Shown in pieces: positions 30,885 through 41,460 of a stretch of 64,000 bases of DNA. This DNA is from Ehrlichia sp028752135 (GTDB taxonomy: Bacteria; Pseudomonadota; Alphaproteobacteria; Rickettsiales; Anaplasmataceae): positions 930,001 through 994,000 of the forward strand of contig CP082782.1 in assembly GCA_028752135.1 (NCBI GenBank), given 5' to 3'. The position numbers and the translations under genes were made by a program. How positions within the stretch are numbered: the first letter of the stretch is position 1; each line of letters opens with the position of its first letter. Under the pieces are notes generated by a model that saw only the letters and a list, made by a program, of their open reading frames with translations, was not told the origin of the DNA and searched no databases.

Positions 30885-31532
30885 ATTGTAAAGACTGCTA
30901 AGGGACGTAAAATTTCTTCCACACGGTGGTTGCATAGACAGTTAAATGATCCTTATGTGCTTTTAGCAAAAAAGCACGGTTACAGATCTAGGGCTGCTTT
31001 TAAATTAATAGAAATTGATAATAAGTTTTCTATTTTTAAAAAAGGTCAGTATGTATTAGATCTAGGATCATCACCTGGAGGTTGGTCTCAAGTTGCAGCA
31101 CAAAAGGTCTCACATGGTAATAGCAGTTCTGTTTTTGCTATTGATATGCAAAATATGGATAAAATACCCAATGTAATATTTATCCAGTGTGACATAGCTA
31201 ATAATATAGACTTACTCAATACTACATTTTATGGAAAAAAGTTTGACATAATATTATCTGACATGGCACCTAAAGCATGTGGTAATAAACAAGTTGATCA
31301 TGCCAATATCATCAACTTATGCGAAATGTCACTTGATATTGTAATAAAATTTATACAAGACAACGGAATTTTTATTACTAAAATTCTACAGGGAGAATAC
31401 GAAAAAGAATTTTACCAATCAATGAAATGTTATTTTAAATCTGTAAAATACTTCAAACCAAAAGCAAGTAGAAAAGATTCATCAGAAATGTATTTATTAG
31501 GTTTTGGATTTAAAAAAAATCAAGATATTTAA
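30885..31532 (+). CDS. rlmE: 23S rRNA (uridine-2552-2'-O)-methyltransferase
   Basis: RlmE (RrmJ/FtsJ) methylates U2552 of 23S rRNA. The product has RQLNDPYVLLAKKHGYRSRAA, VLDLGSSPGGWSQVA (SAM motif), LSDMAPKACG and a late Lys/Glu of the K-D-K-E tetrad (FKPKASRKDSSEMYLLGFGF). The first standard start is TTG 30930, but the family core begins earlier: the frame is open upstream and reads VKTAKGRKISSTRWLH. That needs a start at ATT 30885 or ATA 30876; no ATG, GTG or TTG exists there. The start is therefore uncertain. Confidence 0.88.
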   Translation: MVKTAKGRKISSTRWLHRQLNDPYVLLAKKHGYRSRAAFKLIEIDNKFSIFKKGQYVLDLGSSPGGWSQVAAQKVSHGNSSSVFAIDMQNMDKIPNVIFIQCDIANNIDLLNTTFYGKKFDIILSDMAPKACGNKQVDHANIINLCEMSLDIVIKFIQDNGIFITKILQGEYEKEFYQSMKCYFKSVKYFKPKASRKDSSEMYLLGFGFKKNQDI

Positions 31533-31724
31533 AAACAACAAAAGCATTTTTCAATTATCATAACAACAGTAATATACACAATTTTAATATTATAAAAGAT
31601 TAAAAATTACTTTACATACTAAGAAATAAATAAGATATATTAAGTTATTAATCAATAGTTATTGAAAAAAATTAATTAGCACTTTTACATATGAATATCC
31701 TGAGTTCACTAATTAAAAATTGAT

Positions 31725-33239
31725 ATGACAACACAAGTCAAAAGTGTAGCATTTTGCGGAATAAACACAATAAATGTTGATGTACAAATACACATTGCAA
31801 AAGGCATACCAGCATTTAATATTGTTGGACTACCAGACAAAGCAATTGCTGAATCCCGTGAAAGAATTAGAGCAGCTTTTAATTCAATAAATCTATCATT
31901 ACCTACACAGAGAATTACCATAAATTTATCTCCTGCAAATTTATTTAAAGAAGGCAGCCATTATGACTTACCTATTGCTATAGGTTTGCTAATGAATATT
32001 GGAACAATACCAAAAATCAATAATTTACCATATATCATATTAGGAGAGCTATCACTTGATGGTGCAATAACCCCAGTCCCCGGGATATTACCTGCAGCTA
32101 TAAGTGCTCAGGAACAAAAAATAGGAATAATATGCCCATATGATAATGGAACCGAAGCACTACTTATTAAAAACATTTCAATATTATCACCCAATCACTT
32201 GATATCACTAATTAATTATTTTAATAAAAACGAACCTATAGCCATTCCAAGCAATAATATACCAATAAAAAATGCAGAATACTTAGACATGAAAGATATA
32301 AAAGGCCAATCTATACCAAAAAGGGCTTTAGAAATTGCTGCTGCTGGAGGTCATAATATATTAATGGTAGGTCCCCCAGGAACTGGGAAATCAATGCTAG
32401 CAAAAAGATTACCTGGAATATTACCAGATTTAACTTATGAAGAAATAATAGAAATAAACAGTATAACAAGCATTACAAAAAATTTTAATAAATCAATTTC
32501 AACTACTCGCCCTTTTAGAGATCCACATAGCTCATTATCTACAGCAGCTATGGTAGGGGGAGGAAGAAATGCAAAACCAGGAGAAATTACCTTAGCTCAT
32601 AAAGGTATATTATTTTTAGATGAATTACCAGAATTTCCAAGAGCAGTCTTAGATTCTCTAAGACAACCACTAGAAAACAAAGAAATCCTTATCTCAAGAG
32701 CAAATGCTCATATAAAATATCCAGCTAATTTCCAACTAATTGCAGCAATGAATCCATGTAGATGTGGATATTTTGGTAATCCATTAAAATCTTGCTCTAA
32801 GGCTCCTAAATGTGCCATTGAATATCAAGGCAAAATTTCTGGTCCATTAAATAACAGGATAGATATACATATAGAAGTACCGTATATAGATGTATTATCA
32901 TACAACAATTACAAAGATATAGAAAACTCAAAAACAATAAAAGCACGTGTTGTACTGGCTAGAAAAGTACAAGAACATCGTTATGGAACGTTTTTTAACA
33001 ATGCAACAATGTCAGAAGAAGCAGCAACAAAATTTTTAATTCCAAACAAATCAGGAAAAAACCTTCTCGAAAAAGCATTAAAAGGGAAAAACATATCTAC
33101 TAGAGAATATATAAAAATTCTCAAAGTTGCGAGAACCATTGCAGATTTACTTCTAGAAGAAACTATATCATATGATCATATAGCAGAATCTTTATCTTAT
33201 ACACAAAAAAATTATATAAAACTCAATAAATCTTATTGA
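31725..33239 (+). CDS. comM: YifB/ComM family Mg chelatase-like AAA ATPase
   Basis: ComM-like hexameric helicases promote branch migration of incoming DNA during natural transformation. The 504-residue protein has the N-terminal Lon-like domain (NIVGLPDKAIAESRERIRAA, NLSPANLFKEGSHYDLPIAI), Walker A MVGPPGTGKSMLAKRLPGIL, RPFRDPHSSLSTAAMVGGG, Walker B ILFLDELPEF and the C-terminal zinc-type MNPCRCGYFG region. Complete length. Its presence does not itself show competence. Confidence 0.94.
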   Translation: MTTQVKSVAFCGINTINVDVQIHIAKGIPAFNIVGLPDKAIAESRERIRAAFNSINLSLPTQRITINLSPANLFKEGSHYDLPIAIGLLMNIGTIPKINNLPYIILGELSLDGAITPVPGILPAAISAQEQKIGIICPYDNGTEALLIKNISILSPNHLISLINYFNKNEPIAIPSNNIPIKNAEYLDMKDIKGQSIPKRALEIAAAGGHNILMVGPPGTGKSMLAKRLPGILPDLTYEEIIEINSITSITKNFNKSISTTRPFRDPHSSLSTAAMVGGGRNAKPGEITLAHKGILFLDELPEFPRAVLDSLRQPLENKEILISRANAHIKYPANFQLIAAMNPCRCGYFGNPLKSCSKAPKCAIEYQGKISGPLNNRIDIHIEVPYIDVLSYNNYKDIENSKTIKARVVLARKVQEHRYGTFFNNATMSEEAATKFLIPNKSGKNLLEKALKGKNISTREYIKILKVARTIADLLLEETISYDHIAESLSYTQKNYIKLNKSY

Positions 33240-33365
33240 CATATATAATTAAAAATTAATAATTAACAATACATTTATCATATTTCTAAGTAAATTAATA
33301 TATTTTATTGCTTTATACTTAATATTTTATTAAAATAGATTTAAATATTTTTATAGGTTAATACC

Positions 33366-33731
33366 ATGTCAAATAATATTAAAGAAAAATTAGGTGTTAT
33401 AGGAGAAAATACAGCATTAGTTACACGAAATGCCGGGCATGCATTAGGTAGTGTACTAGCACTTACTCTTGCTACATTATCTGGAATTACAATAGCAATG
33501 CAATTAGCTAATGCTATCTTTCCAAAGTTATCTATACCTCAAACTAACATAAATCCCTTAATGCTGATTATAGTGTTTACAGCAGCTTGTGGAGCATTTG
33601 CAGGACTTGTAGCAAATAATAATCTATTAAATAGTGCAGACAAATACAAAGGTGGACTAGCAGGTGTAATAGCCAGCCCTAAGATATACCAAGCATTCAA
33701 TAATCAGTCAAGAGAAGCGCCTCATGATTAG
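33366..33731 (+). CDS. Small membrane protein of unknown function
   Basis: A 121-residue protein with a hydrophilic N-terminus, a first membrane helix around residues 25-52 (GHALGSVLALTLATLSGITI), a short loop with Pro, a second helix around 65-88 (LMLIIVFTAACGAFAGLVA), and a Lys/Asn/Gln-rich tail. No family recognised. The ATG follows a weak GGTTAAT. It is probably transcribed alone and ended by the hairpin at 33790. Confidence 0.7.
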   Translation: MSNNIKEKLGVIGENTALVTRNAGHALGSVLALTLATLSGITIAMQLANAIFPKLSIPQTNINPLMLIIVFTAACGAFAGLVANNNLLNSADKYKGGLAGVIASPKIYQAFNNQSREAPHD

Positions 33732-33789
33732 GAGAATAAATTTAATTCCTTTATATTTATGATCCTTTAGTAGTTCTTCCATTTTTACC

Positions 33790-33820
33790 ATGGCATTATG
33801 CTAATCATGTATAATGCCAT
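33790..33820 (+). terminator. Hairpin between convergent genes
   Basis: ATGGCATTAT and ATAATGCCAT form a perfect 10-bp stem with an 11-base loop, followed on the + strand by TAATTTTCTTTAATTT. It lies about 60 bp after the 33366 gene and faces the brkB-like gene, so a terminator for the rightward gene is the best reading. Confidence 0.55.
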
Positions 33821-33929
33821 TAATTTTCTTTAATTTCTATAATACCTTTTTATCCAGTATTCTTACTTAATTGTTTATAAAAGTTAATAAATAAAAAAAC
33901 CATTATTAATATTAGATTATAAAACTCAT

Positions 33930-34757
33930 TTAATCATATAATGCATTTTTTAATCTATAGTTAAATTCTGCACCATATATAAAAAATACACTCAAAATAT
34001 AAAAAAACAGTAAAGATGCAATTATACTAGCTAAACTACCATATATTATGTTTAATTGATGAAAAGTTCTTATATACCAAGTGAAAACAAAAGATGAACA
34101 AGTCCACAAAAAAGTAACTAATACTGCACCTGGTATTACATTCATTAGATCTTGTTTAACATTAGGTACAATAAAGTATACTAGAGTAATAGATATAAAC
34201 AATACTAACTCACTAATAGCATATTTAAAATATCCCAAATTCTTATCTAACATCTCATAAATAACAGGTAACAGAATTATACATATCATAGCAATAATTA
34301 TTGCCAAAGTAATAACAAGAAATTGAAAAATACTTAATAATCTACGAAAAAGGTAGGAAGGCGGACTAGAAACTCTACAAGCTTTATTTAATATAGTCCT
34401 CATTCCTTCTACAGCAGATGAAGCAGTCCAAATTGTACCTATTATTGCCAAAGTTAATAAACTATGTGGAGGGCCTGATATTATTTCTTGAATACGTGGC
34501 ATTAATCCCGCAATAATTTCGTTAGAAATATTGTCAGCAATTAATAAAATCAATTTTTCGCTAATATTAATATCATATTGATTCAATAATTGTACTATAT
34601 TTGACAACAATGCCATAAAAAACACTAAAAAAGGAAAAATTGATAACAATATAACAAATGATAAATACCCTGCATGTTCCATACCATCATGATTAACCAG
34701 ATCAATCATAGCATAATATATACATTTAAAAATATTCTTTACTTTCTTTAGCAACAT
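33930..34757 (-). CDS. YihY/BrkB-family membrane protein
   Basis: A YihY/UPF0761-type inner membrane protein of about 275 residues and six helices. Family marks are HAGYLSFVILLSIFPFLVFF near the N-terminus, TIWTASSAVEGMRTILNKAC, and WTCSSFVFTWYIRTFHQLN plus IYGSLASIIASLLFFYILS near the end. The start is placed at ATG 34757 (MLLKKVKNIF), just after AAAGGCAGGAG; an in-frame ATG at 34778 has no site. The exact role of the family is unsettled; the old link to ribonuclease BN was wrong. Confidence 0.88.
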   Translation of the reverse strand: MLLKKVKNIFKCIYYAMIDLVNHDGMEHAGYLSFVILLSIFPFLVFFMALLSNIVQLLNQYDINISEKLILLIADNISNEIIAGLMPRIQEIISGPPHSLLTLAIIGTIWTASSAVEGMRTILNKACRVSSPPSYLFRRLLSIFQFLVITLAIIIAMICIILLPVIYEMLDKNLGYFKYAISELVLFISITLVYFIVPNVKQDLMNVIPGAVLVTFLWTCSSFVFTWYIRTFHQLNIIYGSLASIIASLLFFYILSVFFIYGAEFNYRLKNALYD

Positions 34758-34909
34758 ACTCCTGCCTTTATAAAACATATCAGTAAGTTATAATAAGCAT
34801 AAAAAACACAAATTTATACATATACTAAATCCTAATAATACAAACTATGTTATAACAAATAATAATATTATTATTTAAATATACATTAAATACATATTCA
34901 GAATATTTT

Positions 34910-35854
34910 ATGAAAGAATTCGATTATATTAAAAACTACATATATAGACTAGACAATAATTCATTAATAGGAGACGACGCTGCCATTATTAACTGTACAA
35001 AGAACCAACTTTTAGTAACAAAAGATATCCTCATAGAAGGAGTACATTTTCTTCCAAATTACAACCCAAGTATATTAGCAAAAAAATCTATAAGAGTAAA
35101 TTTATCAGACATTGCAGCAATGGGTGCCATACCTTATGGTTATTGCCTAGGTTTAGTATTACCTCACGATATATCTCAAGATTGGTGGAAAAATTTCACT
35201 AATAGTTTAGAAGAAGAACATAAAAAATTTAATATAAAGCTACTAGGAGGAGACACTACTTCACATAAACGAAATATAACTATAATTAGCATTACTGCTT
35301 TTGGAACAAGCAACAACAATTTACTAAAAAGATCTGGAGCAAAAACTGGAGATTTCATATATGTTAGCGGCAATATTGGAGATGCAGCATTAGGATTGTT
35401 AATATACCAAAAAGTTATAAATCAAAATTATTATAATCTAACAAGTAAATATGATTTACCTCAGCCAAGAATCAATTTAGGAATTAACATCAACAAAATT
35501 GCATCTTCATGTATAGATATTTCTGATGGTTTAATACAAGACATAGAACATATATGTCATTCATCAAAAGTAGGGGCATCAATATACTTAGATCGAATAC
35601 CTTTATCAAATGAAGCAAAAAAAATTATCAATGATATTCCTGAATATATCGATTATATTTTAGCGGGAGGAGACGATTACGAATTAATATTTACAATCAA
35701 TCCCAAATTCTCTTACTTAATAAAAGACATATCTTATAGAAGCGGAGTAAAAATAACAAAAATAGGAGAAATAACAGAAGGGAATTCTGTAACACTCTAT
35801 GATAATTACGGAAATATCGTAACTCCAAATAAAAAAGGATTTAATCATTTTTGA
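34910..35854 (+). CDS. thiL: Thiamine-monophosphate kinase
   Basis: ThiL phosphorylates thiamine monophosphate to the pyrophosphate cofactor. The 314-residue protein shows SLIGDDAAII, DILIEGVHF, AKKSIRVNLSDIAAMGAIP, LLGGDTTSHKRNITI, SGNIGDAALGL, SSCIDISDGLIQDIEHIC and LAGGDDYELIFT, the magnesium and ATP sites of the PurM-like fold. Complete and isolated. Confidence 0.94.
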   Translation: MKEFDYIKNYIYRLDNNSLIGDDAAIINCTKNQLLVTKDILIEGVHFLPNYNPSILAKKSIRVNLSDIAAMGAIPYGYCLGLVLPHDISQDWWKNFTNSLEEEHKKFNIKLLGGDTTSHKRNITIISITAFGTSNNNLLKRSGAKTGDFIYVSGNIGDAALGLLIYQKVINQNYYNLTSKYDLPQPRINLGININKIASSCIDISDGLIQDIEHICHSSKVGASIYLDRIPLSNEAKKIINDIPEYIDYILAGGDDYELIFTINPKFSYLIKDISYRSGVKITKIGEITEGNSVTLYDNYGNIVTPNKKGFNHF

Positions 35855-36010
35855 CACAATTAATAACAATAAAAATTCATTCATCATTACAAGCGTACTA
35901 GAACATTTTATACCTTTTTATAAATACTATATTCTTAAATTTATAAATATAATTTTCCTGACAAAACGGAAGCGATAAATTCTATTATTGATTTAAGAAT
36001 ATAAGCTCAA

Positions 36011-36736
36011 TTAATATCCTTTAGGTTCTGTATAAAATACATTATTCCAAATAGGATTTTTTATTTTTTCCAATAAGGTTTTATGTTTTTCTATTTCTTC
36101 TTTGCTTATTTCATGAAATCTTGGCTTAATACAAAGCTGTTCACGTTTAATACTTGAATTATTATTTCTCAATATACTGTTAGTATCTGAAAAATCTAAA
36201 GATCTTTGCAATCCTCCCATTAATTGTACATATACCTTCCCTAACAATGTTGCATCTAATAGTGCTCCATGAAATTTTCTATCTTGCAAGGAAATATTAA
36301 ATCTTTTACACAAAGCATCTAATGTAGATGAAACTCCAGGAAATTTTTTTCTAGCTAGAATAAGAGTATCAATAACTTGAAATTCAGGATTATATTTTTT
36401 TTGAGCTTTATCGAATTCCATTTTAATAAACTTAAGATCAAATCCAGCATTATGAATAACTAAAACACTATTATCAATAAATTCTAAAAATCTATCTGCT
36501 ATATCTAAAAACTTAGGTTTATCTTTTAGCATATCAACAGTAATACCATGAATCTTCGTAGCATAATAAGGGACATCACGCTCAGGATTAATATATTCAT
36601 GAAATACTTTACCGGTAAAAACACGATCTATTAACTCAACACAGCCTACTTCTATAATTCTGTCTCCTCCATCCGCATCTAACCCAGTTGTTTCAGTATC
36701 TAGTACTACTTCTCTAACTCCTTTGTAGTATGACAT
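36011..36736 (-). CDS. dnaQ: DNA polymerase III subunit epsilon
   Basis: The 3'-5' proofreading exonuclease of the replicative polymerase. The 241-residue protein has Exo I VVLDTETTGLDADGGDRIIE, Exo II VIHNAGFDLKFIKME and Exo III HGALLDATLLGKVY, the DEDDh set. The C-terminal tail is the usual region for binding the polymerase alpha subunit. It lies downstream of the porin cluster on the same strand with a 193-bp gap. Confidence 0.94.
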   Translation of the reverse strand: MSYYKGVREVVLDTETTGLDADGGDRIIEVGCVELIDRVFTGKVFHEYINPERDVPYYATKIHGITVDMLKDKPKFLDIADRFLEFIDNSVLVIHNAGFDLKFIKMEFDKAQKKYNPEFQVIDTLILARKKFPGVSSTLDALCKRFNISLQDRKFHGALLDATLLGKVYVQLMGGLQRSLDFSDTNSILRNNNSSIKREQLCIKPRFHEISKEEIEKHKTLLEKIKNPIWNNVFYTEPKGY

Positions 36737-36929
36737 ATTTTTCTTCTAATTAATTTGACCAATTTTCATAATATAAAAACAACTCTATATTTTAGTTTCT
36801 TTTATACAATACAAGAACAAAACATTGAACAAAAACAACAATATATAAATAATTACTTACTGTACAGTAAACATAAAGACAAAATTAAAACCAAGCAATA
36901 ATAATACCTAGATAAATACTCAATTATAC

Positions 36930-38384
36930 CTAAAACTCATACTTCATACCCAATAACATTACATTACCATTCAATGCAATAGCAGATTTTCTACTTTGTA
37001 TGTCAAAATAATGATAATTTGCAAAAATTTTATATTGTCCTTTAGATCTATTACTAATAGACAAATTATAATCAAGTCCTATATCAAAATTACAAAATTT
37101 ATAATGGAATTTATTACTTTGAAAATAATATGCACTTATTGAAGCTTTATCATATATATATTTAGCACCAATATTCCAATAATAAGTATACCCACTTTCA
37201 GAATAATGTGGTTTTTGTTCTTTGATAACAGGGTGAGTAGGATGAGAAAAATAACTTAAATAACCAGATTTTCCTAAATATCCATATGAAGCTGCAAGCA
37301 TTATATTATGATAAGTAATAGATGTACCAAGGGCAAAAGCTGACAAATCTTCAACATACGAGTATGCTATATATTGTTGATTATCAAACTTTTGACGATC
37401 ACTTGCTGCATATTCTCCTACAATAGATGCCTGAAAATCAATACTATCAAAAGAATGATCATAAGATAACCCAGCACTTAAAATATTATCATAAGCTCCT
37501 CCAATAAATTCAAATTTATCAGTTGGAACTATACCCCTTATATCCAGATTTACATTTTTAGGCTGATTCCCAGAATCCGGAAGTTTCAGATCAAGAATAT
37601 GATACCCACTAACACGTTCAAATAAATTCTTATCATACCCTAGTGGCGAATAGCTAATACCAAATCTCACACCCATAAAATTTGGAGATTGATAAGATAT
37701 CCTAAATGGCAAATTATTAATAAAATTTCTATCTTTCACAGTCAGAACAAGAGCAGTGCTATAACTTTCATTAAATAAAGATTCACTATACAACCCAGGA
37801 AATACATGATAATTAATTGTTGCCGGATTTATATCTAATAATCCTGTATACTGAACCCAGGTAACACTATTATCTCCAGATCCTATCATAGAAGCATCTA
37901 ATTTCATAATAGATTCAACTCCTTCTTGGTATCCAAAAGAAAAATTTCCATAAGAAGAATCAACAAATAATTGTGCTCCTCTATTATAACCTCTTACTGC
38001 AGGAAGAAAATTTTTAGTCTTTATAGCAGGTACTTGCAATTGAAGATTAGCTCCATAAGACACTCCAAGATTAGGATTAGTACCGATAGATTTTATATTA
38101 AAAATACCATCTAATTTTACTCCATGATCATACATCCCTTTTGAGTTATCTGCAACCCAAACATAAGATAATATCTTACCTCCTACATCAATCTTGTGAT
38201 AATTCATTATTAATGGATATAAACTTGCTTGCTTAGAACACTCATCATTTTTTGTCACATCTACTAATTTTTTATGATTTCTATGATTATTATTATTCAC
38301 GTGATTTACAGCAATGGAAAAAGCATCAACATTATATAAGAATAACAAAGAAACAAAGGCAGTAGAAAACAAAAACTTCTTCAT
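36930..38384 (-). CDS. Porin-like outer membrane protein 1
   Basis: A 484-residue outer membrane beta-barrel candidate. The start is ATG 38384 (MKKFLFSTAFVSLL) after GGTGAT; four upstream codons are also open. A signal peptide ends near NVDA-FS. The body has alternating strands with SYGNFSFGYQEGVESIMKLD, FMGVRFGISYSP, SIVGEYA, ASYGYLGKSG and YYWNIGAKY, all shared with the next two genes. It ends in LLGMKYEF, the aromatic C-terminal signature of Bam substrates. It resembles alpha-proteobacterial porins, possibly the Asp55/Asp62 type of Anaplasmataceae, rather than the P44/Msp2/OMP-1 family. Confidence 0.82.
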   Translation of the reverse strand: MKKFLFSTAFVSLLFLYNVDAFSIAVNHVNNNNHRNHKKLVDVTKNDECSKQASLYPLIMNYHKIDVGGKILSYVWVADNSKGMYDHGVKLDGIFNIKSIGTNPNLGVSYGANLQLQVPAIKTKNFLPAVRGYNRGAQLFVDSSYGNFSFGYQEGVESIMKLDASMIGSGDNSVTWVQYTGLLDINPATINYHVFPGLYSESLFNESYSTALVLTVKDRNFINNLPFRISYQSPNFMGVRFGISYSPLGYDKNLFERVSGYHILDLKLPDSGNQPKNVNLDIRGIVPTDKFEFIGGAYDNILSAGLSYDHSFDSIDFQASIVGEYAASDRQKFDNQQYIAYSYVEDLSAFALGTSITYHNIMLAASYGYLGKSGYLSYFSHPTHPVIKEQKPHYSESGYTYYWNIGAKYIYDKASISAYYFQSNKFHYKFCNFDIGLDYNLSISNRSKGQYKIFANYHYFDIQSRKSAIALNGNVMLLGMKYEF

Positions 38385-38763
38385 AAAGATCACCAAAAGT
38401 TAATTTAACAAAATAAATATATTAATTATACTTAATCAACTATAGTAAAGAATGTCAAGAAATAATCTTTATATTATTAATAAAATCTACTAAACTAAGG
38501 AAATATATAAATTTATTAAATAAAATCAAGACAAAAATAAAATAATTTACAGCATAACACTTGATTATGTAGAAATTTTCAACTCTAATATATCTAAATG
38601 TACATGGAATAGAGTATGTTAACTCATAGTGATATAAAATAAATAATGAATATAGGAATATCAGAGACTTAAAGATACATGTAGTAACTAATAAGCTACA
38701 ACATTAAATTCATATAAACAATATAACATAAAAATACTTTCTTTCAATAATTGCAATGCTACC
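38385..38763. other. Gap between porin genes 1 and 2
   Basis: 379 AT-rich bases with no gene seen. It should hold the promoter of porin 1 and the end of the porin 2 transcript. Confidence 0.45.
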
Positions 38764-40555
38764 CTAAAACTCTAACTTTACACCTACAAGCAATACATTA
38801 CCAACACCATCTTTTTCTTGTACACGAAAACCCCTACTATCAAATCCTCTAGGACTTATTACTGTCATGTCATGCCCTGCTTTATAAGATTTCGTAACTT
38901 CTGCTGCTAACGCTATTTTGTCTTCTTTTGTAGCTTCACTGCGAAGAAGAATTTTATCATCAATAACAGCAATTTCTGAAAACCTGTAATGATGATAATT
39001 ACCAAATAACTTACACCTCATTTTACCTTGTCCCTGTAACAAATTATACTCAATACCTAAGCTAGCATCTTGTAATATGTTATCACTCTTTCTACTTTTA
39101 AAGTAAGCAATACTAAAATAATAAGACTTATATTGATAACCCAATGCTGCATCCCAATAATAGGAATCAGATCTTTCATATAGAGGATAACTAACACTAT
39201 AATGATCATATTCATTTACAACACCAGATTTACCTAAATAACCATATGCACCTGCAAAATTAATATTATGGTAATTAATTACATACCCAATAGACAACCC
39301 TTGTAAATTATAGGCATTAGGATAAATAGAGTAATCCTGAGCATAAAAGTTTACCCTATGATGAGCATATTCACCTACAACAGAAGTACTAAATCTAACA
39401 TCATCATAATCATAACTAAAAACAATACCACCACTTAATATATGTTCATACTTCCCATCAAAAAAAAGCTTTTTCTGTACTTTTTGGAACTTGAGTAAGT
39501 AAAGGAACCTTCTTATAAAGATCTATATAATATAGTTGTTTTCCTTCTTCTTTGTTGTTTTTGCCTAGAATTGCGTTTATATATTCTGGTGTTACCTTTC
39601 TGCCTACGATGCTTTTGTTAGTATTGAGCTCTTCTTCATCGTGGTCTATACCAACTAAGTTTGTAGTCCTATTCCACTTTAGATCTCCAATTGGTAACGT
39701 TAAATAACGAACGACTGCAACTTCTTTAACAAATTCTTTACTAAAAAGATCAAATTCATAACCTGAAGGAGAATAACTGACCCCAAATTTTAATCCCATA
39801 AAGCTAGGTGAACTATAAGATATTCTTAAAGGTAAATTATTAACCAAATCTTTACTACCTGAATTTAATACAGCATTATCATTATTTCTAAACACATTTT
39901 CACTATATAAACCCGGAGACAAAAGAAATGGATACATTTCATATCCAAAAGCATTTTTTCTCTCAGCCAAAGCACCCCTTATATGCTGTGTCCAACCATT
40001 ACTCTCATCACCAGCAATTATATTCGAAGCATCCAACTTCATAAGAGATTCTAATCCTTCCTGATATCCTATTGAAAAATCACCATAAGGAGTAGCAGCA
40101 AATATCTTAGATCCCCTATTTAAAGCAGATTTCTTTTCAAAATTCATCCCTTTAACACTAGGTACAGCTACTTGAAAATCCGCACCATATTTAATGCTAG
40201 AATTACTTGGTTTTAATTCAGCACCTACACGTAATATAGAATCATAAGTTGCACTCCAATTATTATATGCACCAGATATATCATGTGTATAGCCATTCAC
40301 CCCTAATTTATCTAATGAAGCCCACATATAAGATATAGCCTGACCACTTATTAAAGCTCGTCCTATTTTTGAGCCATAGCTTATATGATCATCAGTTTTT
40401 AATCTCTGTATCTTATATAGACCTTTTTCATCAATCGTATCAACTTGTTCTTTATGCTCATCATAACTTAAGCTTAGCACATTTATCGAAAATGCATTAC
40501 TGCTATACAATGCTAAAATAGAGCTTAGAGCAGATACAACTAAAGTAAGTCTCAT
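38764..40555 (-). CDS. Porin-like outer membrane protein 2, frameshifted at a poly-A tract
   Basis: Two open frames make one family member. The first (40555-39458) has a signal peptide (SSNA-FS), YGDFSIGYQEGLESLMKLD and FMGLKFGVSYSPSGYE, and stops after STEKAFF. The other frame takes over exactly there with DGKYEHILSGGIVFSYDYDD, SVVGEYAHHRVN, GAYGYLGKSG and ends LLVGVKLEF at 38764. The junction is an A8 run on the + strand (39460-39467); seven would fuse the halves into about 596 residues, close to the 607 of porin 3. Phase variation, decay or a sequencing error are all possible. Confidence 0.8.
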
Positions 40556-41460
40556 ATTAATATTACCACAACACTATATAAGCTATATAGTAGTAACCAA
40601 ACAACAGTATGTCAAAGCAATTTATACAACTTTTAGTAAAAAATTAACTAAAATAATAGATTTACTATTGATAATATAAAATAAAATACATAAAAATTAT
40701 ACTTTTTTCAATAAGAAATTAACTAATTAAGTTAGTTTAATTCTACTAGTGTCATATAACCTGCATACCTATACTATATAAACACAGTTTAAAGAATTGT
40801 ATTTCATCATACAATAAAACTTAGAAGTCCAAGTAAGTAACGCGAAATATATAATAAATGTAAAAATATTAACATTATTATAGCAATAACATTATAGTAC
40901 TTTATATATTTGAACCACCTAAATATACTTTTCCCTCGATAGCGTATAACACACTTTTCTGTTATATAAATTAAAAAATTACTCTGATAAATATTAAATG
41001 ATATACCAACCTTGTGAGAAATTTTTACAAATTTAGTATCTAAAATCTTTATAAGCAATACTAACTTATCTTTACAATCACACATAAATTCCACAGTATT
41101 TTATTATGTATGACAATAGATTAAGTTATTGCTACAGTAATAAAATATATTGTATAGCAATTCATCTCAGTTTAAGAAAATTTCTATAGCGGTGAACATA
41201 TCTAAAAATTATATACTAAATAGCTATTCAATACTTACACTTTCCTCAAGAAAATAAGATTACTAACAAAATTATATAATAACTAACCCTGCTTAGTATA
41301 TATCCAACAAATACTACCAACTAAAAAACTAAAGAGCAGTAAATCTCATTTATGAAAAAAAAAAAATTAAAATTTATAAATTATGATTCTTAGATATTCA
41401 AAATAATATTCCATTTATACCAACACAGTATCTGCATTATATATACTTTAAAATACAAAC
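40556..41460. other. Long gap between porin genes 2 and 3
   Basis: 905 AT-rich bases. It includes the doubtful small frame at 40807-41094, listed separately. I see no porin remnant or RNA. It should contain the promoter of porin 2. Confidence 0.4.
40807..41094 (-). CDS. Possible small membrane protein (doubtful)
   Basis: A 95-codon frame between two porin genes. It has an N-terminal hydrophilic part with two Cys (MEFMCDCKDKL) and one C-terminal membrane helix (NVIAIIMLIFLHLLYISRYL). No family recognised and no clear ribosome site. Composition is close to what random AT-rich DNA gives, so it may be spurious; length and strand agreement with the neighbours are the only support. Confidence 0.25.
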   Translation of the reverse strand: MEFMCDCKDKLVLLIKILDTKFVKISHKVGISFNIYQSNFLIYITEKCVIRYRGKSIFRWFKYIKYYNVIAIIMLIFLHLLYISRYLLGLLSFIV

